Source of the DNA: CAWDLX01 sp046728155
GTDB taxonomy: Bacteria; Actinomycetota; Actinomycetes; Mycobacteriales; Micromonosporaceae
Length of the DNA stretch: 25,313 nt
Direction: 5' to 3'
NCBI GenBank assembly: GCA_046728155.1
Contig: JBKPDY010000163.1
Span: 1-25,313 of the forward strand
The position numbers and the translations under genes were made by a program. The notes beneath the pieces were generated by a model. The model worked only from the letters and a program-made list of their open reading frames with translations, had not been told where the DNA came from and did not search any database. Positions 1 to 8,336 of this stretch are shown in pieces. Each line of letters opens with the position of its first letter. Positions within the stretch are counted from its first letter, which is position 1.

Positions 1-154
1 CCCCGACGAGTACGGGATCGTGATCAAGCTCCGCAAGGTGCTGCACTCCCTGGACTCGCAGGCCGCGTTGGACCTCCTGCTCGACAAGCTCAAGCAGACC
101 CGCACCAACATCGAGTTCCTGATGCAGATCGCCAAGACGACCCCGGGCGAGTAG
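1..154 (+). CDS. rho: Transcription termination factor Rho, C-terminal end (5' truncated by window)
   Basis: The first 50 codons, read from base 2 to a TAG stop at 152-154, encode a tail with LDSQAALDLLLDKLKQTRTN followed by EFLMQIAKTTPGE. This matches the end of actinobacterial Rho, the hexameric RNA-dependent ATPase that terminates transcription; the closing EFL..KTTPG pattern is characteristic. The catalytic Walker and Q-loop regions lie outside the window. What follows is a fatty-acid gene, whereas in many actinobacteria the main rho is followed by rpmE and prfA. This could therefore be a second Rho copy or a rearranged locus. The family call is fairly secure; which copy it is cannot be judged here. 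Confidence 0.8.
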   Translation, partial: PDEYGIVIKLRKVLHSLDSQAALDLLLDKLKQTRTNIEFLMQIAKTTPGE

Positions 155-198
155 ACCAAGCCAGCCCATCCGGATCTCCACGGAGTAGCGTCAACGCC

Positions 199-1581
199 GT
201 GGTATCCGATCTCGAAGCCCCTCGGTACGCGTCGCACGATGCGGCGGTCGCGACCCTCCTCTCCGCGTACAACGGACCCGGGGCACCGGTCGGCCTCGGC
301 AAGCGCACGTCCAACCTGTTCCGCTTTCCCGCCCAAACCGGTCGGAGACTGGACGTAACCGCGCTCAATCATGTGCTCGCCGTGGACCCGGTCGCCCGCA
401 CGGCCGATGTCGAGGGAATGGTGACGTACGAGCGGCTGGTCGACGCCACCCTGCCCTACGGGCTGATGCCGCTCGTCGTTCCGCAGCTGAAGACGATCAC
501 GCTGGGCGGCGCCGTGGCGGGACTCGGCATCGAGTCGAGCTCGTTCCGTAACGGACTGCCGCACGAATCCGTGCTGGAGATGGAGGTCCTCACGGCGGAC
601 GGGCGCGTCGTGGTGGCCCGCCCCGACAACGAGCACCCCGACCTGTTTGACGCGATCCCCAACTCGTACGGGACGCTGGGCTATGTCCTTCGGCTGCGCA
701 TCGAGCTCGAGCCGGTCCACCCGTACGTACGACTACGCCACCTGCGCTACGGGACCGCCGAGGAGTGCCTGGACACCATGGCAGACGTCTGCGCAGCCCG
801 GAGCTACCAGGGCGAACCGGTGGACTTCGTCGACGCAACGGTCTTCGCCCCCGACGAGCAGTACCTGACGTTGGGGTCCTTTGTGGACGACGCCGCACAG
901 GTCAGCGACTACACGGGAATGTCGGTGTACTACCGCTCGATCCAACGCCGTGAGGTCGATCATCTGACCGTGCACGACTACCTGTGGCGGTGGGATGCCG
1001 ACTGGTTCTGGTGTTCCCGCGCGTTCGGCGTCCAGCGCCCGCTTGTGCGGCGGCTGTGGCCGAAGCGCTACCGACGCTCCGATGTGTACAGACGGCTGGT
1101 CGCCTTCGATCGCCGGCACCAGCTCAGCGCGCGGGTGAGCCGGCTGCGTGGCCTACCGCAGCAGGAACCGGTCGTGCAGGATGTCGAGATACCGGTAGCC
1201 CAGACGGGCAAGTTCCTCGAAGTGTTTCACCACGACATCGGCATCTCCCCGATCTGGCTGTGCCCATTGCGGCTTCGGGGCGAGCACGTCTGGCCGCTTT
1301 ACCCGCTGGAGCCGGGCGAGCTCTACGTCAATGTGGGCTTCTGGTCCACCGCCCCGCTACAACCGGGACAGCCGGACGACTACCACAACCGCCTCATCGA
1401 GGACACCGTTGGCGCCCTCGGCGGCCACAAGTCGCTCTACTCGACGGTGCACTATCCACGGGAGGAGTTCTGGCGGCGGTACAACGGGAGCGCCTATGAC
1501 GCGGCGAAGGCGACGTACGACCCCGACGGACGGCTGCCCACCCTGTATGACAAGGTCCGCGCGTCACAGACCGAGGAGTAG
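199..1581 (+). CDS. tmsA: FAD-dependent oxidoreductase of 10-methyl fatty acid synthesis (TmsA/BfaA-like)
   Basis: This 460-residue flavoprotein is of the DHCR24-like, PCMH-type FAD-binding class. The FAD-binding core is visible at about residues 95-135 (PQLKTITLGGAVAGLGIESS, then SFRNGLPHESV and LTADGRVVVA). Its partner gene begins two bases after its stop. In mycobacteria the equivalent pair (Rv0449c/Rv0447c; tmsA-tmsB or bfaA-bfaB) makes tuberculostearic (10-methylstearic) acid. The methyltransferase first forms a 10-methylene acyl-phospholipid, and this flavoprotein then reduces the methylene group. The GTG start at 199 follows a GGAGT at 182-186, which is rather distant, so the start is plausible but not certain. 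Assignment to this pathway rests on the fold plus the neighbour; a generic FAD-linked oxidase is the alternative. Confidence 0.8.
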   Translation: MVSDLEAPRYASHDAAVATLLSAYNGPGAPVGLGKRTSNLFRFPAQTGRRLDVTALNHVLAVDPVARTADVEGMVTYERLVDATLPYGLMPLVVPQLKTITLGGAVAGLGIESSSFRNGLPHESVLEMEVLTADGRVVVARPDNEHPDLFDAIPNSYGTLGYVLRLRIELEPVHPYVRLRHLRYGTAEECLDTMADVCAARSYQGEPVDFVDATVFAPDEQYLTLGSFVDDAAQVSDYTGMSVYYRSIQRREVDHLTVHDYLWRWDADWFWCSRAFGVQRPLVRRLWPKRYRRSDVYRRLVAFDRRHQLSARVSRLRGLPQQEPVVQDVEIPVAQTGKFLEVFHHDIGISPIWLCPLRLRGEHVWPLYPLEPGELYVNVGFWSTAPLQPGQPDDYHNRLIEDTVGALGGHKSLYSTVHYPREEFWRRYNGSAYDAAKATYDPDGRLPTLYDKVRASQTEE

Positions 1582-1583
1582 CC

Positions 1584-2864
1584 GTGTCACGTGCTGATGC
1601 GCTCGAACAGATCCTGGCCACGGGGCCGGGGAACGCAATCGCGATCCGGATGTTCGACGGCAGTGTCGCCGGACCGGCCGATGCTGCCACCGTCATCGAC
1701 ATCCGCTCGCCGCAAGCGCTCGCCTACGTGGCAACGGCACGGGGCGATCTCGGCTTGGCGCGTGCGTACGTCAGCGGGCAGCTCGAGGTGGAAGGTGACC
1801 TCTACACCGCGCTGCGCGAGCTGATGACAACGGACATACGCATGCCGTTGCCCCAACGCCTGCGCCTCCTGCGCGAACTGGGCGGCTTAAGCCTCCTACG
1901 ACGCCCGCCGTTGCCCCCACAGGAGGTGCGCCTGCGGGGCCGTCTACACTCCAGGGAACGCGACAAAGCGGCCATCTCACACCACTACGACGTGTCCAAC
2001 CGGTTCTACGAGTGGCTTCTCGGCGCCTCGATGACGTACACCTGCGCCGTGTACCCGACCGCAGAGTCCACATTGGAGCATGCTCAGTGGACCAAGCATG
2101 ACCTGGTGGCCCGAAAGCTCGGGCTCGAAACGGGAATGCGACTCCTGGACGTTGGCTGCGGCTGGGGCGGGATGGTAATGCACGCCGCCCGCGAATATGG
2201 TGTACGGGCGCTGGGGGTGACTCTCTCCCGCCGGCAGGCCGAGTGGGCGCAGAAGGCCATCGCGGAGGGCGGCCTCACCGAACTGGCCGAGGTACGGCAC
2301 CTGGACTACCGCGATGTCACCGAGCGGGACTTCGACGCGGTGAGCTCGATCGGCCTGACCGAGCACATTGGACTCAAGGGACTGCCGGCGTACTTCCGGT
2401 TCCTGTACGACCGACTGCGACCGGGCGGGCGGCTGCTCAACCATTGCATCACCGAGCCCACTGACAGCGAGTCGGTGCGCAAGGGGTGGTTCATCAGCCG
2501 GTACGTATTCCCCGACGGCGACCTGACCGGCGTCGGACGGCTCATTTCGCTGATGCAGGACACGGGATTTGAGGTGCGCCACGAGGAGAACCTCCGCGAG
2601 CACTACGCCCTGACGACCGCGGCCTGGTCGGCCAATCTCGATCGGCATTGGGACGAGGCCGTCGCCGAGGTGGGAATCGGGAAGGCCAGGGTGTGGCGGC
2701 TGTATCTGGCCGGAGTACGGCTGGGCTTCGAACGCAACCGGATCCAGCTCCATCAGGTGCTGGGCGTGCGTGGCAATGGCAGCTTTCCCTTGCGGCCACG
2801 GTGGGACACCGGCGATCCGGGCGCGGGTCGCGGAGTCGCCTCGACGGCGGATCCCGGCGAGTAG
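1584..2864 (+). CDS. tmsB: Cyclopropane-fatty-acid-synthase-family methyltransferase (TmsB/BfaB/UfaA1-like)
   Basis: This 426-residue SAM-dependent methyltransferase is of the CFA synthase family. Family marks are HYDVSNRFYEWLLG (about residues 134-147), the SAM-binding loop LLDVGCGWGGMVMHAA (187-202), the active-site stretch SSIGLTEHIG (254-263) and GGRLLNHCIT. It should transfer a methyl group to the double bond of a phospholipid-bound oleoyl chain to give the 10-methylene intermediate that the upstream flavoprotein reduces. GTG start at 1584, two bases after the tmsA stop, with GGAG at 1575-1578 inside the end of tmsA, so the two genes are an operon and probably translationally coupled. 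The usual family end, near PLRPRW, is followed by about 18 extra residues. This tail overlaps the end of the convergent PBP gene by 112 bp. Confidence 0.85.
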   Translation: MSRADALEQILATGPGNAIAIRMFDGSVAGPADAATVIDIRSPQALAYVATARGDLGLARAYVSGQLEVEGDLYTALRELMTTDIRMPLPQRLRLLRELGGLSLLRRPPLPPQEVRLRGRLHSRERDKAAISHHYDVSNRFYEWLLGASMTYTCAVYPTAESTLEHAQWTKHDLVARKLGLETGMRLLDVGCGWGGMVMHAAREYGVRALGVTLSRRQAEWAQKAIAEGGLTELAEVRHLDYRDVTERDFDAVSSIGLTEHIGLKGLPAYFRFLYDRLRPGGRLLNHCITEPTDSESVRKGWFISRYVFPDGDLTGVGRLISLMQDTGFEVRHEENLREHYALTTAAWSANLDRHWDEAVAEVGIGKARVWRLYLAGVRLGFERNRIQLHQVLGVRGNGSFPLRPRWDTGDPGAGRGVASTADPGE

Positions 2865-4982
2865 TCCGGCCGCGATCCGAAGGCAATTGCCCGACTGGGC
2901 ACCGGGAAGTCCAGGAACGGCTTGCCCTGCAGGGCGGCCGCCATCGTCCGTGCCACCGCGATGTCGACCGCGGCGGAAACGTATCCGCCGACGGCGTCGT
3001 GGGGATCGTCCGGGTTGACCGCGATCCCGGCCGCTGCCACCTGCGGGGTGAAGCCGACGAAGCTTTCGGTGGAATTCCCTTCCGAGCTGCCCGTCTTCCC
3101 GCCAGCCGGCCGACCGCCGAGGATGCCCGACACCATGGTGGCCGTTACCCCGTCACACTGTCCGTACGCCGACTGCTGCCCTATCGGGCACCGGGCCGCG
3201 TCGACGGCCGCCGCCGCGATGTCGGTGCTGACCACCCGTTTGCAGGCCGGTTCGGCGGCCGCGACCGGTTTGCCGTCCACACCGGTGATCGAGAGTACGG
3301 ACAGCGGGGCGCAGTACGTGCCGCCAGCTGCCACAGTGGCGTACGCGTTGGCCAGATCCAGCGGTGTCGTGTCGGCCACCCCGAGCGTGAAGGCACCCCA
3401 GCCGTCGGGGTTGTTTGCGGGCCAGGTTCGCGTCGCTCGGAGCCCGGAAGGTGATCCCGAGCCGTTGCGCCATCGCGACCGCCTGGGCCGGGCCGATCCG
3501 CTCCTCCAGCCAGACGAAGTAGGTGTTGACCGACCGCCCGAAGCCCGTCCACATGGTCCGGTGGCCGTCCATCCACGATGGATTGTCGTTCACCGGGCAC
3601 CAGTACCCGCCGCACATGCTCGGATCGTCGCCCGGGAACGGGGTGTGCAGCGCAGATGGGGCGTCGAAGGCCGTGTCGAGCGTCATCCCCTGTTCCAGGG
3701 CGGCGAGCATCGTGAACAGCTTGAAGGTCGAGCCGGTCTGGTAACCGTTGACGCTTCCGCCACCGGCGACGAGCTGGTTCACCGTGTTCGGATACTTCGG
3801 ATGTGCCCGTGGGTTGGGCGCGAGGCTGTAGTGCCGGTTCACCGCAATGGCCAGGACGCGTCCAGACCCCGGCTGTACCACCTCGATCGGCAGTGACCGT
3901 GGACTACCGTACCCGTAGACACCAAGCGACTGGGCCAACGCGGCCGCCTGTACGGTCGGGTCCAGCGATGTCACGATGGTGTAGCCGCCGTCCTTCAGCG
4001 CCTCGTCCCGATCCTCCACAGTGGATCCGAACTGCGGGTTGGCGTCCCACCACATACGTACGTAGTCACAGAAGATGCCCCAGTCGTTGTGCGCGGCGCT
4101 CACCGCCGCGCAGTCGTCGGGCTGGTGATGCGGGCTCAGCTTCAGCGGCGCCGCGTCGGCCGCGGCAGCCTGCGGCCGGCTGATGTAGCCCGCATTGGCC
4201 ATAGCGTTCAGCACGTACGACCGCCGGGCGAGGGCGGCCTTCGCACCGCCGGCGGCCGGGTTGTCGTTATCCGGCGACTGGACGATCCCGGCCAACAGCG
4301 CCGCCTCGGCGAGGGTCAGGTCGGTGGCGGGCTTGCCGAAGTATGTCTCCGACGCGGCGAAGATGCCGTACGCGCCGTCCCCGAAGTAGGTGATGTTCAG
4401 GTACCGGTCGAGGATGTCCTGTTTGGAGAGTGTCCGTTCGAGCGCGATCGCGTACCGAGCCTCCCGCAGCTTGCGCGCCGGGGTGTCCGCCGTCGCATCG
4501 ATGCGCTCTTGTGGCGTCAGATTCGGGTCGGTCTTGAGGACGTTGCGCGCGTACTGCATCGTCAACGTCGACGCGCCCTGCCCGGCCACGCCGCTGTCGA
4601 CATCGGAGACCACCGCCCGGAGGATCGATCTCAGATCCACCCCGCCGTGCTGGTAGAAACGAACGTCCTCGGCTGCCACGATCGCCTGCTGCATGACGAC
4701 CGCGATCTGGTCCAGGGATACGTCCCGACGGTTCTCGTCGTAGAAGGAGGTGATCAGGGTCCGACCGTCATTGGCGTAGACATTAGTGGTCTGCGCCGAC
4801 GTAGGAACCACAAGACTGGACGGCAGCGCCAGGTAGGCGTCACTAGCGCCCTTGGACGCAAGTCCGACGATCATCGCCGCGGGAAGCGCCGCCGCGGCCA
4901 GGATCACGCCCGCCATCAGCGCGTACCCGAGCAACGCCGCGGGTCCGCCAAGAACCGCGACCAAGCTGCGGTGCTCGCTCAC
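2753..4982 (-). pseudogene. Bifunctional class A penicillin-binding protein, split by a frameshift
   Basis: A membrane glycosyltransferase/transpeptidase of peptidoglycan synthesis. The first frame (3153-4982) has a membrane anchor (about residues 14-42), the glycosyltransferase motifs EDVRFYQHGGVD (105-116) and QGASTLTMQYARN (135-147), and the transpeptidase motifs STFK (418-421) and SVN (484-486). Near residue 522 the frame breaks. Homology resumes one base over with NNPDGWGAFTLGVADTTPLD, and the third motif KTG lies at 3089-3097 in this second frame, which ends at 2753. Removing one base from the GGG at 3419-3421 would restore a protein of about 742 residues. If the frameshift is real, KTG is lost and the D,D-transpeptidase should be dead while the glycosyltransferase domain could survive. 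The GTG start at 4982 has AGGAG at 4988-4992 and lies inside the 62-bp tandem repeat, so the first 13 residues are repeat-derived. A consensus sequencing error is a serious alternative. Confidence 0.8.
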
Positions 4983-5066
4983 GCTCGCTCCTCGCGCTCG
5001 CTCAGTCCGCCAAGAACCGCGACCAAGCTGCGGTGCTCGCTCACGCTCGCTCCTCGCGCTCGCTCA
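4943..5066. repeat. Perfect 62-bp tandem direct repeat, two copies, GAGCG-rich
   Basis: Bases 4943-5004 and 5005-5066 are identical, and a few further bases match before the copies diverge. On the minus strand each copy contains a run of GAGCG-like pentamers, an AGGAG Shine-Dalgarno, a GTG start five bases later and 13 codons beginning MSEHRSLVAV. The left copy supplies the translation start of the PBP gene; the right copy supplies the start of a short leader ORF. The period is not a multiple of three, so the two starts are in different frames. It may be a dispersed repeat of this genome. Confidence 0.9.
4979..5044 (-). CDS. Possible 21-codon leader ORF coupled to the PBP gene
   Basis: The second repeat copy carries its own AGGAG (5050-5054) and GTG start (5044). 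The ORF encodes 21 residues, MSEHRSLVAVLGG then LSEREERA, so its first 13 residues equal those of the PBP. Its TGA stop (4981-4979) overlaps the PBP GTG start (4982-4980) in a GTGA arrangement typical of translational coupling. It follows directly from the duplication. Whether it is translated or has any role is unknown; it may simply be a by-product of the repeat. Confidence 0.3.
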   Translation of the reverse strand: MSEHRSLVAVLGGLSEREERA

Positions 5067-5172
5067 GTCTCGCGACCGCACTCAACCGCCTCTGCCACCC
5101 CGCTGAGTACTCAGCTCCAGTTTCGCCGCTCCCGCCCCAAGGGCATACGGCTGTGGGCCGATTCCCAGCCAA

Positions 5173-6351
5173 CTATCGGCGTTCACCCATATGATCTCCA
5201 GCTATATCGCCGAAGAACGCGGCGAGGTCGGCGGCGACAAGTTCGGGCTCCTCCCCCGCGGCGAAGTGCCCGCCCCGGGGCATCCGGGTCCACCGGCGCA
5301 CGCTGTAGAGGCGCTCGGACCACTCCCGCGGCGGCTCACCCTCGGGTACGAAGTGGTGGTCGAAGGCGGCGATCCCGGTGGGCACCCGCACGACATCGTC
5401 CGGACCCAACCGCTCGCCGTGGAACCGGTTGTCGAAGTAGTCGCGCATCGACGGCGTGATGCTGTCGGTAACCCAGTAGACGGTGAGCAACGTGAGCAGG
5501 AAGTCGCGGCCGAACCGGCGGTCGAGGTCGCCGCCGCTGTCGCTCCATGAGCGCCATTTCTCCATCAGCCAGGCGGCGAGTCCGGCCGGCGAGTCGGTCA
5601 GCCCGTACCCCACTGTCTGCGGCTTCGTCGACTGGATCGCGCTGTAGCCACGCTCCACATCGGACCACGCCCGGTTCTGGGCGACGAAGCGCTCCTCCGC
5701 GGGGGATAGCGGCGGCGAGCCGGTCCCGAGGTAGGGCTCCAGCTCGGGCGTGGTCAGATGTATCCCGATCATCGCGTCAGGATCCTCGAGGGCCATGTAC
5801 GTGGCGACACCGGCGCCGAAGTCTCCGCCCCCTGCCCCGTACCGCTGGTAACCCAGCCCTCGCATCAGCGCGTGCCACAGCCGGGCCGTGTACCGGTAGG
5901 TCACGCCGGTGATCGGTGGTCGCGGCGTGAACCCGTACCCCAGCAGCGACGGGATCACCACGTCGAACGCTGGGCCGTCGATGCCGTGCACCGCCGGATC
6001 AGTGAGCAGAGGTACGAGCGAAAGCAGCTCGACGAAACAGCTCGGCCAGCCGTGGCTGAGAATCAGCGGGATACCGTTGCCCCCGGGTGCCCGCTCGTGA
6101 ACACAGTGGACGGTGACGCCGTCGACGTCGACAAGGAGTTGGCGGTGACGGTTGATCCGGTGCTCCTGGGCCCGCCAGTCGAAGCCGTCGGCCCAGAACG
6201 CGAGCAGGTCCTGCAGATAACCGAGCTCGGTGCCCTGGGTCCACCCGGCGCCCGGGATCTGGTCTGGCCAACGCGTCGCCCGGATCCGCGCCCGCAGGTC
6301 GTCGAGAACCTCGTCCTCGATAGCGATGGTGAACGGTTGGATGCGTGCCAT
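5173..6351 (-). CDS. Epoxide hydrolase, EHN-type alpha/beta hydrolase
   Basis: A 392-residue protein of the microsomal-type epoxide hydrolase family, which opens epoxides to diols through an alkyl-enzyme intermediate. It has the N-terminal EHN region (residues 1-90, with DLRARIRATRWPDQIPGAGW), the oxyanion motif SHGWPS (99-104), the nucleophile in GGGDFGAGVA (Asp about 177), a lid tyrosine in PSMRDYFDNR (about 304) and the C-terminal histidine in PRGGHFAAGEEPE (about 362). The set of catalytic residues looks complete, so this copy should be active. I chose the ATG at 6351 (MARIQPFTIA), where family homology begins; an in-frame start 16 codons upstream is less likely. No neighbour suggests a substrate. 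A detoxification or lipid-epoxide role is only inference. Confidence 0.88.
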   Translation of the reverse strand: MARIQPFTIAIEDEVLDDLRARIRATRWPDQIPGAGWTQGTELGYLQDLLAFWADGFDWRAQEHRINRHRQLLVDVDGVTVHCVHERAPGGNGIPLILSHGWPSCFVELLSLVPLLTDPAVHGIDGPAFDVVIPSLLGYGFTPRPPITGVTYRYTARLWHALMRGLGYQRYGAGGGDFGAGVATYMALEDPDAMIGIHLTTPELEPYLGTGSPPLSPAEERFVAQNRAWSDVERGYSAIQSTKPQTVGYGLTDSPAGLAAWLMEKWRSWSDSGGDLDRRFGRDFLLTLLTVYWVTDSITPSMRDYFDNRFHGERLGPDDVVRVPTGIAAFDHHFVPEGEPPREWSERLYSVRRWTRMPRGGHFAAGEEPELVAADLAAFFGDIAGDHMGERR

Positions 6352-6440
6352 CCGCCGAAGTCTAGAGCGGTGAACGTTCGTGGTTGCCAGAGGAACCACA
6401 AACGTGCAGCGCCTCCCGTAGCGCAGCGCCTCGGCGGCCG

Positions 6441-7720
6441 CTAGCGCAGGGCGCTGCCCTTCTGCCAGGCGTCCCAGCCGAGGGTCCAGTCGCCCAGGCC
6501 GTTGCGCAGGTCGAGGTGCCGGTTGGTGCCGGTGACGTCGACCACATCGCCGGCGCCAAAGGTGTCATAGATCCAGTAGATATACGTGGGACCGACGTTG
6601 ATGCAACCGTGCGAGGTGTTGACGTGGCCCTGCTGGGGGATGTTCCAGTCGGCCAGGTGCACGTACTCGCCATCGCCCGAGATCTGCAGAGCCTTGCCGA
6701 CGTTGGCGATGTAGTAGTTCGGGTCGTGCGGGTCGGTGATGCCGAAGCTGTCCGACCGCATGATGACGTGTTCGAACTTCTGCATGATCACGTGTGGCCC
6801 GCTGTTCGTGGTGAAGTCGATCACGAGACCGGCCGGGGTCGTCTCAGTGCCCCCTTGCCCATGCTGACCGGGACCCCCGCGGTCACGTCATGGCCGTTGA
6901 TCCTCGTGACTTGTTTGCCGTCGATGTACACCTTCATCCGGTGGGTCTTCGCATCGGCAATCATGATCTTCGACCGGCCGATCGTGAACGACGCCGCGCG
7001 GTTGGCCTGGCCGTAGAGGCCGCCGCCGAGGCTCTTGCCGAAGACGTTCACCCGCACGGTCACCTTCGTCCCGGCCGGCCAGTACATCTTCGGCCGCCAG
7101 TGCACCTCGTGACCACTGATCCAGTACCAGCCGCCGACGATGCCCGGCGGGTCGGTGTCGACGGCCAGCGACCGCTCGGCTGCGGCCTTGTCCGTGATCT
7201 GTTCGTCGAAATCGACGATGATCGGCTGGCCCACCCCGAAGGTGCCGTTGTCGAGCAGCGCGCCCGCGTTCGCCCGTAGGTACGGCATCGTGAGGTTGTT
7301 CGGCCGGACGGTCGTGAAGGTGCGCGACTCGTGGTACTGCCGGCCATCTTCCCCACTGCCGCCGGCGGAGAGCGTGTAGGTCGTGGCGTACTGAAGCGGC
7401 TCGGTGTTGTGCCATTGCGATCGGCTCGTGTCGTACGTGCCCCGGATGACCTGACCGGTCGAGGACTTCAGGCTGACGCCGTCGAGCGAGCCGTTCGAGA
7501 ACTCGGCCGACACCCTATCGGCCGGAGAGACGTTCCTGGCATTGGTGCCCGGGACGAGGTCGAGCGAGGAGACCACCACGGACGTCGTCGGCGCGTCCGA
7601 GGGCTCGGAGGCGTGCCAGGTCGCGGTGAGGCGGCCGGAGCCGCCACAGGCCGCGACCGCGATCAAGGCGGCCAGGCTCACGACCATGCCTGCCACACGC
7701 GACACGTGCAGTCGGCGCAT
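6441..7720 (-). pseudogene. Lipoprotein L,D-transpeptidase (Ldt, YkuD domain), split by a frameshift
   Basis: An enzyme that makes 3-3 cross-links in peptidoglycan, with the layout of mycobacterial LdtMt2: a lipoprotein signal with lipobox AVAAC (Cys about 25), two immunoglobulin-like domains (about 45-140 and 145-250), then the YkuD catalytic domain. The first frame (6821-7720) ends in SMGKG followed by unrelated residues. The catalytic part continues in another frame (6441-6824) and contains the active-site motif SHGCIN, with the cysteine codon at 6603-6605. Adding one base to the run of five C at 6850-6854 gives the expected SMGKGGTETTPAGLVIDF. If real, the enzyme loses its catalytic domain. 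If it is a homopolymer calling error, the gene is intact at about 426 residues. The start is supported by a strong GGGAGGGGG upstream of the ATG at 7720. Confidence 0.85.
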
Positions 7721-7751
7721 GGCAGCCCCCTCCCAGATGTTTGCTCATTGA

Positions 7752-7768
7752 TGACGCTTGCGGCGTCA
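7752..7768. promoter_or_regulatory. Inverted repeat upstream of the L,D-transpeptidase
   Basis: TGACGC (7752-7757) and GCGTCA (7763-7768) form a perfect 6-bp inverted repeat with a 5-base loop, 32-48 bases upstream of the transpeptidase start in the divergent gap before the RidA gene. It could be an operator or a short hairpin in the 5' leader. No regulator is identified. Confidence 0.3.
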
Positions 7769-7849
7769 CGGAGGTTGCACAACGATCAGGCCTTCCGCAT
7801 TGATCATCTTCTCAGGCCCGCCCCGCTCGGCACCGTGAATGTCACCCAA

Positions 7850-7878
7850 CCGACACCGGTCGGCGCTTGGGCTAACGT
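7850..7878 (+). promoter_or_regulatory. Candidate leaderless promoter of the RidA-like gene
   Basis: CCGACA (7850-7855), a 17-base spacer and TAACGT (7873-7878) resemble an actinobacterial -35/-10 pair. The -10 ends six bases before the ATG at 7885, so transcription should begin at or next to the start codon. The absence of any Shine-Dalgarno there fits a leaderless mRNA. Confidence 0.45.
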
Positions 7879-7884
7879 CTTGGC

Positions 7885-8277
7885 ATGACTCACCGACGGC
7901 TCATCTCCACCGGCTCCACATTCGAGGAGACGATCGGGTACTCCCGAGCCGTGGTTGACGGTGACTGGATTCATGTCTCCGGGACGACGGGTTTCGACTA
8001 CGCCACCATGACGATCCACGACGATGTCGTCGAGCAGTGCGAGCAGACCCTACGAACGATCGCGGCGGTACTGCGAGGAGCGGGTTCCTCGTTCGCCGAT
8101 ATTGTCCGGGTCCGCTACCTCGTGGCCGACCGGTCCGACTTCGAACCGTGTTGGCCGACGCTGCGACGGTGGTTCGGCGACGTTCGGCCGGCGGCGACGA
8201 TGCAGGTCTGCGGCCTCTCTGACCCGCGCATGCGCATCGAGATCGAGGTCACCGCCCACCATCGCTCCCGCCAATAG
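7885..8277 (+). CDS. RidA/YjgF-family protein, probably not the deaminase subgroup
   Basis: A 130-residue protein covering the whole Rid domain, from GYSRAVVDGDWIHVSGTTG to the closing MRIEIEVTAHH. Classical RidA hydrolyses reactive 2-aminoacrylate and related imines, using an arginine in the motif VARLP. Aligning the IEIE strands puts a glycine at this place (VCGLS), so the catalytic arginine seems to be missing. Rid subgroups lacking it have no imine deaminase activity, and their role is mostly unknown. The ATG start has no visible ribosome-binding site, consistent with the leaderless promoter just upstream. Its stop codon is part of the hairpin region shared with the convergent TMEM175-like gene. 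Family certain; biochemical role open. Confidence 0.88.
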   Translation: MTHRRLISTGSTFEETIGYSRAVVDGDWIHVSGTTGFDYATMTIHDDVVEQCEQTLRTIAAVLRGAGSSFADIVRVRYLVADRSDFEPCWPTLRRWFGDVRPAATMQVCGLSDPRMRIEIEVTAHHRSRQ

Positions 8278-8315
8278 GGGCACCCTTATTGCCCGTGGGG
8301 GTCAATAGGGTGCCC
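8272..8315. terminator. Bidirectional hairpin between the RidA-like and TMEM175-like genes
   Basis: GGGCACCCTTATTG (8278-8291) pairs with CAATAGGGTGCCC (8303-8315) with one bulged base and an 11-base loop. This is a long stem exactly between two convergent genes, so a terminator for both is likely, although no clear U-tract follows. The middle segment CCCTTATTG can instead pair with an upstream CAATAGGG (8272-8279) that contains the RidA stop codon, so two competing hairpins are possible. Confidence 0.7.
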
Positions 8316-8336
8316 GTGCTTGCACACAACAGCGCC

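Noticed and set aside
3411..3424. Programmed ribosomal frameshifting in the PBP gene
   Set aside because: No canonical slippery heptamer or downstream structure is evident; a plain indel explains it better.
4943..5066. CRISPR-like or IS-terminal repeat
   Set aside because: There are only two head-to-tail identical units with no spacers and no transposase nearby.
4089..5459. 456-codon open frame on the plus strand across the PBP gene and the repeat
   Set aside because: It is antisense to clear PBP motifs, arginine- and low-complexity-rich, and has no domain; a GC-bias shadow.
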